Positions 50,845 through 59,661 of a stretch of 64,000 nucleotides of DNA are shown in pieces. Numbering within the stretch: position 1 is the stretch's first letter; the number at the start of each line of letters is the position of its first letter. The position numbers and the translations under genes are program-made. The stretch comes from Pseudoramibacter fermentans (lineage in GTDB: Bacteria; Bacillota; Clostridia; Eubacteriales; Eubacteriaceae), in contig VOGB01000003.1 in NCBI GenBank assembly GCA_009493725.1, forward strand, positions 372,001 to 436,000, given 5' to 3'. A model generated the notes under the pieces. The model did no database searches. It saw only the letters and a program-made list of their open reading frames with translations, and was not told where the DNA came from.

Positions 50845-52593
50845 CTATTTGAGCTGCTCGAGGCCTGAGAGCGCCGCGCCGTAGGCGCCGACGATTTCGG
50901 GCTCTTCGACGATTTTCAGCTTGAGGCCGAGCTGGTCCTCGAGCACAGCCACCATGCCCGGGTTCTTGGCGACGCCGCCGGTCATCATCACGTCCTCTTC
51001 GATGCCGACTCGGCGCAGCAGCGAGATCGCACGCCCGGCGATGGCCACGTGAACGCCGTGGGCGATGTCCTCCGGCTCCTTGTTTTCGGCGATCAGCGAG
51101 ATGACCTCGGATTCGGCGAAGACGGTACACATGCTGGAGATGCGGATGTCTTCCTTGGATCGTAAGGACAGCTGGCCCAGTTCCTCGAGGGAGACGTCTA
51201 AGGTGTGGGCCATCATTTCGAGGAAGCGGCCCGTCCCCGCCGCGCATTTGTCGTTCATCACGAAATCGACGACGTCACCGGCCTCGTTCAGGCGGATCGC
51301 CTTGCTGTCCTGACCGCCGATGTCGAGGATCGTGCGCACCGCCGGATCGAAGGCGTGGGCGCCCTTGCCGTGGCAGGTGATTTCGGTCAGGTCCGCGTCG
51401 GCGAAGGGCAGGTGATCCCGGCCGTAGCCGGTGGAGACGATCCGCGAGAGGTCCTCCCGCTTGAGCTTCGCCTTGTCGAGCACTTGGTTCATCGCCTTTT
51501 CGGCGGACAAAATGGATTTCGCGCCGGTGCGGACGATGTCCCAGGCGACGAGCTGGCCGCTGCCGTCGATGACGACGGCGTTGGTCGAGGTCGAGCCGCT
51601 GTCGATGCCGAGGACGTAGGGCGCCGCGTGATGGGCGGCCGGAACGATTTTCACCGCCTCCGGCTGTGTTTCGACTGAGGCCGCCGCCTCGTCAGCCGGC
51701 CGGGCTTTATTCGCTGAAATTTCTTCGATAAAGGCCTCGATCCGGGTCTTAATCTGGCCGCTGGACTGCCGTGTCAAATCGGTTTCGAGATTTAACACCG
51801 GCACGTGGAAGGAATCGAGCTTTTTCAAGGCGGCCGCTTCGTAGTGGTATTGGTCGCAGAATTTGACCGTGTGGTAAATCAGCCCATCGAGCTTGTCCTC
51901 GAAGTCGTCGAGCATGTTCAGGCGGTCCTCCGCGCCGGCCATGCGCATGCACGGGAACTGGGCGAGCAGCTGTTCGCAGTAGTCCTCGAGCCGGCCGATG
52001 GCGTTGGGGTCGAAGAGCCGGGCCAGATGGTTGCAGGTCACGTTAAATAAAATCCGCGCGCTGTGGGCGTGGAGGGTGTCGATCAGGGACTGGCTGCACC
52101 GGGCGCCGATCAGGCCGACGTTGACCTTCGCGTCGGCGGGTTCTTCCCCCTGCAGCTCGGCCGGGTGGGCCTTGAGGTAGGCCTTCAGCGGGCGGATCAT
52201 TCCGTCGCTGTAAAAGGCGCGGCCGGTGTGTTCGCTGTAGGCCGAGACCATCGCACTGACGTTTTTCGTGAAGAGCTTCACGGCTTCGGGCGTCACCTTC
52301 CGCGGCAGATCGAGCAGGTAGATGAACTTGTCGGGGTAGGTGGCCTTCAGCGCGTCGTAGAGCCGGCGGCCCGAGTCGCAGCAGGAGGTGACGATCATGC
52401 CCTCGACGTCGTCCCGTTTGTTCACCAGGTCGGCGAACATTTCCAGCACCCCTTTGACGTAGGCGCAGACGTTGGGGTGGAGGATCGCCTCCGCCCGGTT
52501 GAACTGGACGACCTCCGGCTCCATCAATTCCATGTCCACATCGATGGATTCAAACAATTCGATGGGCGTGTATTTACAGATATAAGCTAACAT
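50845..52593 (-). CDS. 2-hydroxyacyl-CoA dehydratase-type domain fused to BcrA/BadF/HgdC-type activase
   Basis: Residues 1 to ~300 resemble the HgdB/D-component fold of 2-hydroxyacyl-CoA dehydratases (TSCCDSGRRLYDAL, IGARCSQSLIDTL, HTVKFCDQYHYEA). Residues ~326-580 form an ASKHA ATPase activase: GIDSGSTSTNAVVID, STGYGRD, DIGGQDSKAIRL, and the two cluster cysteines C450 (NDKCAAGTGRF) and C489 (SSMCTVFAESEV), which hold a [4Fe-4S] between two monomers. Activases use ATP to inject one low-potential electron. Fusion to a dehydratase-like domain in 582 residues is compact. The D-type partner is encoded 21 bases upstream. The substrate is unknown; a double-cubane-cluster reductase role is an alternative. 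Confidence 0.85.
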   Translation of the reverse strand: MLAYICKYTPIELFESIDVDMELMEPEVVQFNRAEAILHPNVCAYVKGVLEMFADLVNKRDDVEGMIVTSCCDSGRRLYDALKATYPDKFIYLLDLPRKVTPEAVKLFTKNVSAMVSAYSEHTGRAFYSDGMIRPLKAYLKAHPAELQGEEPADAKVNVGLIGARCSQSLIDTLHAHSARILFNVTCNHLARLFDPNAIGRLEDYCEQLLAQFPCMRMAGAEDRLNMLDDFEDKLDGLIYHTVKFCDQYHYEAAALKKLDSFHVPVLNLETDLTRQSSGQIKTRIEAFIEEISANKARPADEAAASVETQPEAVKIVPAAHHAAPYVLGIDSGSTSTNAVVIDGSGQLVAWDIVRTGAKSILSAEKAMNQVLDKAKLKREDLSRIVSTGYGRDHLPFADADLTEITCHGKGAHAFDPAVRTILDIGGQDSKAIRLNEAGDVVDFVMNDKCAAGTGRFLEMMAHTLDVSLEELGQLSLRSKEDIRISSMCTVFAESEVISLIAENKEPEDIAHGVHVAIAGRAISLLRRVGIEEDVMMTGGVAKNPGMVAVLEDQLGLKLKIVEEPEIVGAYGAALSGLEQLK

Positions 52594-52614
52594 GTGGTTC
52601 TCTCTTCATTATCA

Positions 52615-53868
52615 TCACAGCATTTCCAGAAACGCTTCGAGCCGGGTCTTGATTTGACCCTCTGGGCTGTTGCGCGGGTCGATGCCGTCGCCGTCCAAAA
52701 TCAGGTAGGGGATATTCGCTTCGGCGAGCGCCTTTTTCATCAGGTTCGCGGCGCCGGCCATCTGCTTGCAGCCCCAGTGGTTGAAGGAGATGACGCCGTC
52801 GGCGCCGGTTTCGCGGATCAGGCGGCGTTCCGCCTCGATGCGGCGGTCGAGGGGCCCGACGAAGATGTTGTCGATCATCTTTTCAGCCAGGGCCTCCAGG
52901 GGCCGTTCGAGATCCAGCGGCTTGTTGTAGTCGAGGTTCATGTCCGTGGCCTGAATCTGGTATTTTCTGCTCAAATTGAAGGCGTGCTTCAGCGCCGGTT
53001 CGTAGAAGGGCAGCACGTGGAGCCAGAAAATCCGCTTGCCGGAGAACACCGGCCGGGACGCCGCGTCAGCCTCGAGGCGCTTGAAGAAATCGAGGGCCTC
53101 GGGGCTCCCGATGATCAGGTGAGACGCGTAGAGGACGAACATCTGCAGCGTCAGCGTCGACGGGTAGTAGCGCGAGCGCGTCAGCTCGATGAAATGGCGG
53201 TAGGCCTCAAAGGACTGGTTTTCCCGGTCGAGGGTGTCTCGGAGCTTGTCCAGATCGAAGCCCTGGTGGTTCAAATCCTCGAGCTGAGCGATCCAGTCGT
53301 TGAGCTGGGTCACGACGTAGGCGACGCTGTCCTTCGACTTTTCGTTGGGGATGTCGAGGAGGGTCGTCGGGATATGTCTCGAATCGGCGGTGTAGCGGAA
53401 GGTCTGGAGGTTCGCGTCGCAGACGATCGACGTCGTCACCGCGCATTTCGGCATCGGGATTAAGCCCGCGTCCACTGCTCCGATAAAGGCCTTGTGGTAC
53501 GAGCAGAGGGTCGGCGCGATGCCCTCGGCCTCGGCCTGGTCGATGCACCAGTCCTCGATCGTGAAGCCCGAGAGAAACGAGCCCATCATCTCGATCGAGA
53601 GACAGCTCAAATCGAAATTCTGAAGAATTTCGACCGGCGTGAACAGATTGGTCCAGGCGGCGGATTCCGGGTGCTCCAGGGTGTGGAGCATCCCGTCCAG
53701 CGCCAGACAGTTCAAATCCCGGTAGGGGAGCGGGACGTTCTTGTCGCCGAGGTGGCGCTTCGCGAAGCTCTCGAGGCGCAGCCCCAGGCGGATGTAGCGG
53801 CCGGCCGCCTTGGGATTGTCCGGCAGTTTATTTTTGATCCATTGACCGTAGCGGTGTACGATATCCAT
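52615..53868 (-). CDS. 2-hydroxyacyl-CoA dehydratase / double-cubane cluster-type protein
   Basis: This 417-residue protein is of the HgdB/BcrB superfamily. Cysteines at ~122 (TLCSYH), ~142 and ~150 (KCAVTTSIVCDAN) and ~367 (NHWGCKQMAG) are placed like cluster ligands of the family. The C-terminus (PEGQIKTRLEAFLE) matches the end of the fused partner's dehydratase-like domain, so the two are paralogous. Members dehydrate 2-hydroxyacyl-CoA or, as double-cubane cluster proteins, reduce small molecules. No CoA-transferase or dehydrogenase for an amino-acid fermentation pathway is adjacent. AGGAG precedes the ATG; this is the first gene of the operon. Confidence 0.85.
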   Translation of the reverse strand: MDIVHRYGQWIKNKLPDNPKAAGRYIRLGLRLESFAKRHLGDKNVPLPYRDLNCLALDGMLHTLEHPESAAWTNLFTPVEILQNFDLSCLSIEMMGSFLSGFTIEDWCIDQAEAEGIAPTLCSYHKAFIGAVDAGLIPMPKCAVTTSIVCDANLQTFRYTADSRHIPTTLLDIPNEKSKDSVAYVVTQLNDWIAQLEDLNHQGFDLDKLRDTLDRENQSFEAYRHFIELTRSRYYPSTLTLQMFVLYASHLIIGSPEALDFFKRLEADAASRPVFSGKRIFWLHVLPFYEPALKHAFNLSRKYQIQATDMNLDYNKPLDLERPLEALAEKMIDNIFVGPLDRRIEAERRLIRETGADGVISFNHWGCKQMAGAANLMKKALAEANIPYLILDGDGIDPRNSPEGQIKTRLEAFLEML

Positions 53869-53914
53869 AAAAACTCCTATTCGCAGAAATGCTTTATTTC
53901 AATTGTATAATCTC

Positions 53915-54802
53915 TCAATATGAACGCAGCCACTTCGGCGGCCGGTTGGCCAGAAAGAAGGACGACAGAATCAGCGCGACGCCGATGGCGCCGAGCCAGG
54001 TCAGGGTCTCATGGAGAATGACCACGCCGAGTACTGTCGCGGTGGCCGGGGTGATGGCGAGGAACAGGCTCGCCCGGTCGGAGGTCGTCCCCGATTGGGC
54101 GTAGGGCTGAATCGCGAAGCCGAACACCGAGCAGACTACTGCTAAGTATAACACATTTCCCCAGACGCTGCCCGGCGCGGCCAGGGTGGGGGATTCGACG
54201 AGGCAGGTCGCGACGACCGAGCAGAGGGCCATCACGGCCACCTGAATGACGCCGAGGGCGATCGCGTCGTCCCGCTTCGAGAGGGTGTCGGTGACGATGA
54301 CCGACAGCGCGTAGATCACCGCCGTGCCGAGACACCAAAGGATCCCCGGGCTCAAGACGATGTGACCGGTCTGGCCGATGGTGAAGACGACGCCGACGAA
54401 GGCGACCACCGCTGCGCAGACGTTGGCCCGGGTCGGCTTGTCGTGGAAAAATGCCCAGGTGAGAAAGGGCACGAGCATGATCGCCGAGCTTTCGACGAGG
54501 GCGGTGGTTGAGCTCGAGGTTTTGGACAGCGCGATGGTTTCGCCGGCCATCACCGCGAAGAAGACGACGCCGAGGACCGCGCCACGGGCGAGGGTGATCA
54601 GCTTTAAGCCCCGGAGACGGCGGTTGAAGAGGATCACCAGCAGCACCGCTGCGATCGTGAAGCGCACCGCCAGCAGATTGAACACGTCAAAGGCGGTCAG
54701 GCAGTGCTTGACCAGCAGGAACGAGGTCGAGCGGGCGAAGATGACCGCCGCGAGCAGCCCCTCGGCGTGGCGCCTGTTGTGGATGTCAAATCGGGTTTTC
54801 AC
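53915..54802 (-). CDS. EamA/DMT-family transporter
   Basis: This drug/metabolite transporter superfamily protein of about 295 residues has ten membrane segments in two EamA repeats. The second is visible as LGTAVIYALSVIVTDTLSKRD and ATATVLGVVILHETLTWLGAIG. The GTG at 54802 overlaps the mntP stop (GTGA), and GGGGTGA precedes it. The longer open frame upstream is a shadow over mntP. It forms an operon with mntP; the substrate is unknown. Confidence 0.87.
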   Translation of the reverse strand: MKTRFDIHNRRHAEGLLAAVIFARSTSFLLVKHCLTAFDVFNLLAVRFTIAAVLLVILFNRRLRGLKLITLARGAVLGVVFFAVMAGETIALSKTSSSTTALVESSAIMLVPFLTWAFFHDKPTRANVCAAVVAFVGVVFTIGQTGHIVLSPGILWCLGTAVIYALSVIVTDTLSKRDDAIALGVIQVAVMALCSVVATCLVESPTLAAPGSVWGNVLYLAVVCSVFGFAIQPYAQSGTTSDRASLFLAITPATATVLGVVILHETLTWLGAIGVALILSSFFLANRPPKWLRSY

Positions 54803-55377
54803 AGCGCGATCACCCCGAGGTCGTGGAGCAGAACGTAAAGGCCGATCAAAAACAGAATGAAGCCGCCGGCGACTTCCGCCACCCGTCCGAACTTCGCCGA
54901 GATGAAATGCCCGATCAAGGTGGCGCCGAAGGAGCACCCCGCGGAGACCGCCGTGATGGTGATGACAGCCACCGGGACGTTGATTTTAATGAAGGCGAAG
55001 CTGACGCCCGCCGCCAGCGCGTCCACCGAGGTGACGATCGAGAGCAGGATGATTTCCTGGGGTGTGAAGTGTTCAGAAGAGGCCTTGGCCTGATCGGCCG
55101 GATCTTCGTGGAAGGCGTCCCAGATCATTTTGCCGCCGACGATCGAGAGCAGAATGAAGACCACCCAGTGATCGAAGGACGAGATGAGGTTGAAAAACTG
55201 CGAGCCCAGCAGCCAGCCGAGGAAGGACATCAGCCCTTCGGCGCCGCCGTAGGACAGTGCGATCGTGGCGGCCAGCTTGGCGTTGTATTTCGGCATGGCC
55301 AGACCCTCGCAGGCGGAAACGGCGCTGGAGTCCATGGCCAATCCGAAGGCCAACAATAAAATACCGATAAAGCCCAT
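54799..55377 (-). CDS. mntP: Manganese efflux pump MntP
   Basis: MntP exports Mn2+. The 192-residue membrane protein has six segments in two repeats, each with a DS/DA-type acidic motif: FGLAMDSSAVSACEGLAMP and SIVTSVDALAAGVSFAFI. The ATG at 55377 has AAAGGAG upstream at long spacing; the frame extends to 55407 without a better site. No yybP-ykoY manganese riboswitch was recognised in front. It overlaps the following transporter gene by 4 bases. Confidence 0.9.
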   Translation of the reverse strand: MGFIGILLLAFGLAMDSSAVSACEGLAMPKYNAKLAATIALSYGGAEGLMSFLGWLLGSQFFNLISSFDHWVVFILLSIVGGKMIWDAFHEDPADQAKASSEHFTPQEIILLSIVTSVDALAAGVSFAFIKINVPVAVITITAVSAGCSFGATLIGHFISAKFGRVAEVAGGFILFLIGLYVLLHDLGVIAL

Positions 55378-55497
55378 ATTGCGTTGTGTTCTCCTTTGAT
55401 GACGCATTGCGTTTATTTAAAGTAGAAAGAGTATATCACAACCGGACGCCCTTCGCAATGAAGGCCGGGAACCGGCAAATCTCCAGGCGGCGGGCGC

Positions 55498-55526
55498 TTG
55501 TTAAAACGCGGGGAATATGGTAAAAT
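55498..55526 (+). promoter_or_regulatory. Promoter of the degenerate GGDEF gene
   Basis: TTGTTA and TAAAAT are 17 bases apart in the 232-base gap after mntP. Confidence 0.6.
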
Positions 55527-55609
55527 ATTCTAAAATTTAACTTATTATTGAAAAGCTCACCGATCACATTATAAAATCAAATGAGATCAGTTTGGATTTG
55601 GAGGAAATT

Positions 55610-56887
55610 ATGGCATCCCGGGATCAAAAGCATCAGCTTGAAGAGCTCATAGAGGATTTTAGTTATTTTGACGATCTGCCCTGCGGGGTTGTCATTTTTA
55701 CAATTGAAAAAGGACGGGAACTGGTGCCCGTATACCGCAACACCTGGTACCGCCGCCTTTTCGGCTACAAAAGCCAGAAACAGGCCGCACTGAAGGACAA
55801 CGTCTTCTCGAAAATATACGAACCGGACCGCAAAAACGTCATCCGCTGCCTGCGCCAGAGTGCAGAGGGCATCAGCGGCGAAATGACGGCCCGCCTCGTC
55901 TTTGAAGATCAGGTCATGCTGCAGGCCCACCTGCGGATTTGGTGCGTCCAGCGGCAGTACGAATACCCGAAGGTCGGCATGATGATCACCGGATCGGACA
56001 ACGAAGAAGAAGTCGATCCGACGACGGTCACCTTCAATCAGAATTACCGCAACATCGCGCGCTACGAAGCGACCTCGAGCTTCGACTACGACGTCGAGCA
56101 GGATCGTTTCTTTTTCATTGTGCGGGACGAAAACGGCGGGGTGAAAGAAAAGGTGATCGACAACTACCTCGAAAACCTACGCAACCACAAGATGGTTCAC
56201 ATCAGCACCGTGCGCGAGTACGAAAAGGCCCTGATGTCCCGGACGGCGACCGAGGTCGATTTTCTCGGCCTGCGCAAGGACGGGGAGTACGAATGGCGCC
56301 GGGCGACGTGTACGCCGACGACCATCAGCGTCCACGGCGCTGTGAGCCCGCACACCATCGGCCACATCGAACCGGTGGCCTCGAGCCCGACTGCGCCGCG
56401 CCGCGCCCACATGGATTTGGTCACCGGCCTGCAGGACCGCCCGTCGACGATGATGACCATCAATTGGATTCTCGAGGCCAGAGAAGAAAGCCAGCGCGTT
56501 TTCGCCTTGGTCTGCCTCAACGGCCTGTCTGAAATCGACCGCGTCTGCGGCGAAAAGGTCGGCGACAAGATGCTCCACCGCCTCGGCTTCGTCCTCTCGA
56601 CGTCGTTGATGGTGCAGGACGTGATCGGCCGCTACTCCGGCGCCTACTTCGCGCTGTTCATCCGCCACGCCAAAAGCGGCGAGCAGATCGCCCAGATCGT
56701 CGAAAACGCCCGCACCGAAATGGAAATCGAACGGGCGAAATACCCGCACTGCCCGGAAATCGGCCTGTCCTTTGGTCAGGCGGTCATGCCCGACGACGGC
56801 ACCACCCTCGAGGAGGCAGAAGCCGTCGCCAACGCCCGTCTCGACGAGAAAATCGCCCAATGGGACGCCGCCCATCCAAAGGCCTAA
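55610..56887 (+). CDS. PAS-like and degenerate GGDEF domain protein
   Basis: The 425-residue protein has an N-terminal PAS-like region (residues ~15-120), a second sensory-like region (~150-260), and a C-terminal GGDEF-fold domain starting at DLVTGLQDRPS. The active-site loop reads GRYSGAYFALF where RxGGDEF is expected, so it should not make cyclic di-GMP; it may bind GTP or c-di-GMP, or act by protein contact. The ATG at 55610 follows GGAGG by five bases; a TTG at 55592 lies before that site. It is followed by a terminator and nfo. Confidence 0.85.
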   Translation: MASRDQKHQLEELIEDFSYFDDLPCGVVIFTIEKGRELVPVYRNTWYRRLFGYKSQKQAALKDNVFSKIYEPDRKNVIRCLRQSAEGISGEMTARLVFEDQVMLQAHLRIWCVQRQYEYPKVGMMITGSDNEEEVDPTTVTFNQNYRNIARYEATSSFDYDVEQDRFFFIVRDENGGVKEKVIDNYLENLRNHKMVHISTVREYEKALMSRTATEVDFLGLRKDGEYEWRRATCTPTTISVHGAVSPHTIGHIEPVASSPTAPRRAHMDLVTGLQDRPSTMMTINWILEAREESQRVFALVCLNGLSEIDRVCGEKVGDKMLHRLGFVLSTSLMVQDVIGRYSGAYFALFIRHAKSGEQIAQIVENARTEMEIERAKYPHCPEIGLSFGQAVMPDDGTTLEEAEAVANARLDEKIAQWDAAHPKA

Positions 56888-56899
56888 CGCATGCTACGA

Positions 56900-56925
56900 C
56901 AGCCAGTGTCCACTGGCTGTTTTTT
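56900..56925 (+). terminator. Terminator after the degenerate GGDEF gene
   Basis: CAGCCAGTG pairs with CACTGGCTG, followed by six T. It lies just before the nfo ribosome site. Confidence 0.9.
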
Positions 56926-56942
56926 CTTGAGAAAGGGATACC

Positions 56943-57797
56943 ATGGCACACACCCACACATTGATTGTCGGCCCCCACACGTCCATCGCGAAGGGCTACC
57001 TCGCCGCGCTGAAGGACGCCTGCGCTATTGGCGCCTCGACCTTCCAGTTCTTCACCCGCAATCCCCGGGGCGGCGCCGCCCGCGCCCTTGATCCCGAGGA
57101 GATCGCCGCCTTTTCAAAGGGGCTGGCGGCCCACCACTTTGGGCCTCTTTTGGCCCACGCGCCCTACACGATGAACATGGCCTCGAAGACGGAAAAGACC
57201 CGGGCATTCGCGGCGGAAACCTTCGCCGACGATCTTAAACGCATGGCCCAGCTGCCCTGCACCCTTTACAACTTTCACCCCGGCAGCCACACCGGCCAGG
57301 GCGCGGCGGTGGGCATCGACGAAATTGTCGACATCCTCAACGGCGCGATGACCCATGAGCAGACGACGACGGTGCTCCTGGAGACCATGTCGGGCAAGGG
57401 GACGGAAATCGGCCGCAGCTTCGAGGAGCTCGCCGAGATCATCGCCCGGGTCGAGGTGCCTGAGCACATGGGCGTCTGCCTCGACACCTGCCACGTCTAC
57501 TCCGCTGGCTACGACATCGTGCACGACCTCGACGGGGTGCTGAAACATTTCGACGACGTCGTCGGCCTCGACCGGCTGAAGGCGGTGCACCTCAACGACA
57601 GCAAGACTGAATTCGGCAGCCACAAGGACCGCCACGAAAAACTCGGTGCCGGCAGCATCGGCTGGGACGCCGTCGGCCGCATCGTGACCCACCCGGCGTT
57701 GAAGGGCCTGCCCTTTTTCCTGGAGACGCCCCAGTCTAATTACACCGGCTACCGCAGCGAAATTGAGCGGCTGCGCCAGTTTGCGGCCGAATCCTAA
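56943..57797 (+). CDS. nfo: Endonuclease IV (AP endonuclease)
   Basis: Nfo cuts DNA 5' of abasic sites in base-excision repair with three zinc ions. The 284-residue TIM-barrel protein shows the zinc-ligand blocks YNFHPGSH, LLETMSGKGTE, CLDTCHVYSAGYD, VHLNDSKTEFGS and DRHEKLGAGSIGWD. Length is normal. The start uses GAGAAAGGGA. The gene follows a terminator closely and has no obvious promoter of its own in the 17 bases between. Confidence 0.95.
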   Translation: MAHTHTLIVGPHTSIAKGYLAALKDACAIGASTFQFFTRNPRGGAARALDPEEIAAFSKGLAAHHFGPLLAHAPYTMNMASKTEKTRAFAAETFADDLKRMAQLPCTLYNFHPGSHTGQGAAVGIDEIVDILNGAMTHEQTTTVLLETMSGKGTEIGRSFEELAEIIARVEVPEHMGVCLDTCHVYSAGYDIVHDLDGVLKHFDDVVGLDRLKAVHLNDSKTEFGSHKDRHEKLGAGSIGWDAVGRIVTHPALKGLPFFLETPQSNYTGYRSEIERLRQFAAES

Positions 57798-57848
57798 TTT
57801 GGCTGTGTGTTTGTAAAAAATATAAAAGAAAAAAGTGAGATGAATTCT

Positions 57849-58805
57849 ATGGAAAGCAAGTCACACACTTCAACCCTCGCCCAGACGGCAACGCACGTGT
57901 CGATTGTGTCGATTGTCGTGAACATTGCCCTTTCGCTGATGAAGCTTTTTGCCGGGATCGTCGCCCACTCCGGCGCGATGATCTCCGACGCCATCCACTC
58001 GGCCTCGGACGTGTTCTCGACGATCATCGTCATCGTCGGCGTGCGCATTTCCTCGAAGAAGGAAGATAAGGAGCACCCCTACGGCCACGACCGGATGGAA
58101 TGCGTCGCCTCGCTGATTCTGGCCGGGCTCCTCGCCGTGACCGGCTTTTTGATCGGCAAAAGCGGCGTCCAGACCATCGCCTCGGGCAAGGCCATCGCGG
58201 TGCCGGGCGTCCTCGCCCTGGTGGCGGCCGTGGTGTCCATCGCCGTCAAGGAATGGATGTACCACTACACGATCCGCGCAGCTAAACGGGTCAATTCCGG
58301 CGCTTTGAAGGCCGACGCCTGGCACCACCGCAGCGACGCCCTGTCCTCGGTCGGGGCGTTGATCGGGATCGCCGGCGCCCGCCTCGGGCTGCCCATTCTC
58401 GACCCGCTGGCCGAAATCATCATCGCGCTGATGGTCATCAAGGTCGGCTTCGACATCGGGAAGGACAGCATCAATAAAATGGTGGACCGCTCGGTCGACG
58501 AAAAGACCCTGGCGGCGATCTTGAGGGTCGCCGAACATCACCCGGGAGTCGTCCGGGTCGACGACCTGCGCAGCCGGACCTTCGGCTCGAATTTCTACAT
58601 CGATCTGGAAATCGCCGTGGACCACACCCTGGACATCCAGCGGGCCCACGCCATCGCCGAGACGCTGCACAACGTCCTCGAGGAACGCTACCCGAACCTG
58701 AAGCACTGCATGATCCACGTCAATCCCGACGTCGATCTGTCCGACGCCGCCAAAGCGGAGCTGCAGCAGCAGGCCGAAGCCCAGGACGGCGTAAAAAAGT
58801 CTTAA
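57849..58805 (+). CDS. Cation diffusion facilitator family transporter
   Basis: CDF proteins export Zn2+, Fe2+, Mn2+ or other divalent metals against protons. The ~318-residue protein has six membrane segments and a cytoplasmic C-terminal domain from ~residue 210. The metal site is seen as HSGAMISDAIHSASD in helix 2 and DAWHHRSDALSS in helix 5, the HxxxD variant common in Mn/Fe/Zn types. The ATG at 57849 lies 9 bases after GTGAG; other in-frame starts at 57807 and 57840 are possible. Confidence 0.9.
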   Translation: MESKSHTSTLAQTATHVSIVSIVVNIALSLMKLFAGIVAHSGAMISDAIHSASDVFSTIIVIVGVRISSKKEDKEHPYGHDRMECVASLILAGLLAVTGFLIGKSGVQTIASGKAIAVPGVLALVAAVVSIAVKEWMYHYTIRAAKRVNSGALKADAWHHRSDALSSVGALIGIAGARLGLPILDPLAEIIIALMVIKVGFDIGKDSINKMVDRSVDEKTLAAILRVAEHHPGVVRVDDLRSRTFGSNFYIDLEIAVDHTLDIQRAHAIAETLHNVLEERYPNLKHCMIHVNPDVDLSDAAKAELQQQAEAQDGVKKS

Positions 58806-58821
58806 AGGCAGTTCCCCGCGG

Positions 58822-58850
58822 TTGAGCGCCGTCTTGCGGCGTGGTATAAT
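58822..58850 (+). promoter_or_regulatory. Promoter of the anchored hypothetical protein gene
   Basis: TTGAGC and TATAAT are exactly 17 bases apart. Confidence 0.65.
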
Positions 58851-58893
58851 GAATCGTTAAGTTCACAACAATATTTAGAAATGAGAAAAATGC

Positions 58894-59610
58894 ATGGAAC
58901 ACGAAAACAAAAAGCACCGCGTGCCCGGTTCTTTTGAACTGCCGACGTGGGCGGTGCGTCTGATTTGCGCCGCGGCGGTCGTCTCGGTGATCTTCGCGCT
59001 CTACATGATGGGCCGGCTCCACGGCTTTGCGGTGCGCAATCACTACGCGGGTATGGCCAATTCCGGCAGCGAGGTGACGATTAAGGCGTCGAAGGCGACG
59101 AAGGTCAAAACGCCGTCGGTCGATTCCGACCACATCACCTACACGTCCAAAGCGCCGGCCCACGTCGGCTGTGAGACCATCGCGGCGCTGGTGCTGGATC
59201 ACAGCGAGGTGGACGTCAATTATTCCCTGCGCCAGCATTATTACATGAAGCCCGTGAACGGGCAGTACCGCTACATGACCGATTCAACGACTTACAGCGT
59301 GCCTTCTCACTACGCGCACTACGTGAGCAAAAAGCTGGCCAAGGCGATGGGCATCAAGGTGAAGACGGTGAAGCAACGCTACACCTGGGTCATGCTTCCC
59401 AATCACAAGGGCAAAACCTACGACGGGGAACGCTACGGGTTCAACATCTATTGGGTCAACCGGAAAATCACCCCGGACGACGTCCACAAAACATTCGCCG
59501 CGGTGCGCTACAACACCAAGAACAAGACCTACACCAAGGGGACGATCTCAGCTAGAATGGTGCGTCAGACCGACGCGTCGATCATCCCAGATACCTTTGT
59601 GGCGAAATAA
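58894..59610 (+). CDS. Membrane-anchored extracellular protein of unknown function
   Basis: I do not recognise this 238-residue protein. Residues ~19-40 form a single membrane segment after a positively charged start, so the rest is probably outside the cell. A Thr/Lys-rich linker follows to ~70. The remainder is rich in Tyr, Lys and Thr, without cysteine pairs that would suggest a metal site: residues ~108-140 have HYYMKPVNGQYRYMTDS and ~172-195 have KTYDGERYGFNIYWVNRK. It has its own promoter and precedes pncB by 51 bases. Confidence 0.7.
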   Translation: MEHENKKHRVPGSFELPTWAVRLICAAAVVSVIFALYMMGRLHGFAVRNHYAGMANSGSEVTIKASKATKVKTPSVDSDHITYTSKAPAHVGCETIAALVLDHSEVDVNYSLRQHYYMKPVNGQYRYMTDSTTYSVPSHYAHYVSKKLAKAMGIKVKTVKQRYTWVMLPNHKGKTYDGERYGFNIYWVNRKITPDDVHKTFAAVRYNTKNKTYTKGTISARMVRQTDASIIPDTFVAK

Positions 59611-59661
59611 GCTTCGCCTGGATTTTAAATTTCAAAACGATAAGGAAACAAAGGAGAAGAC

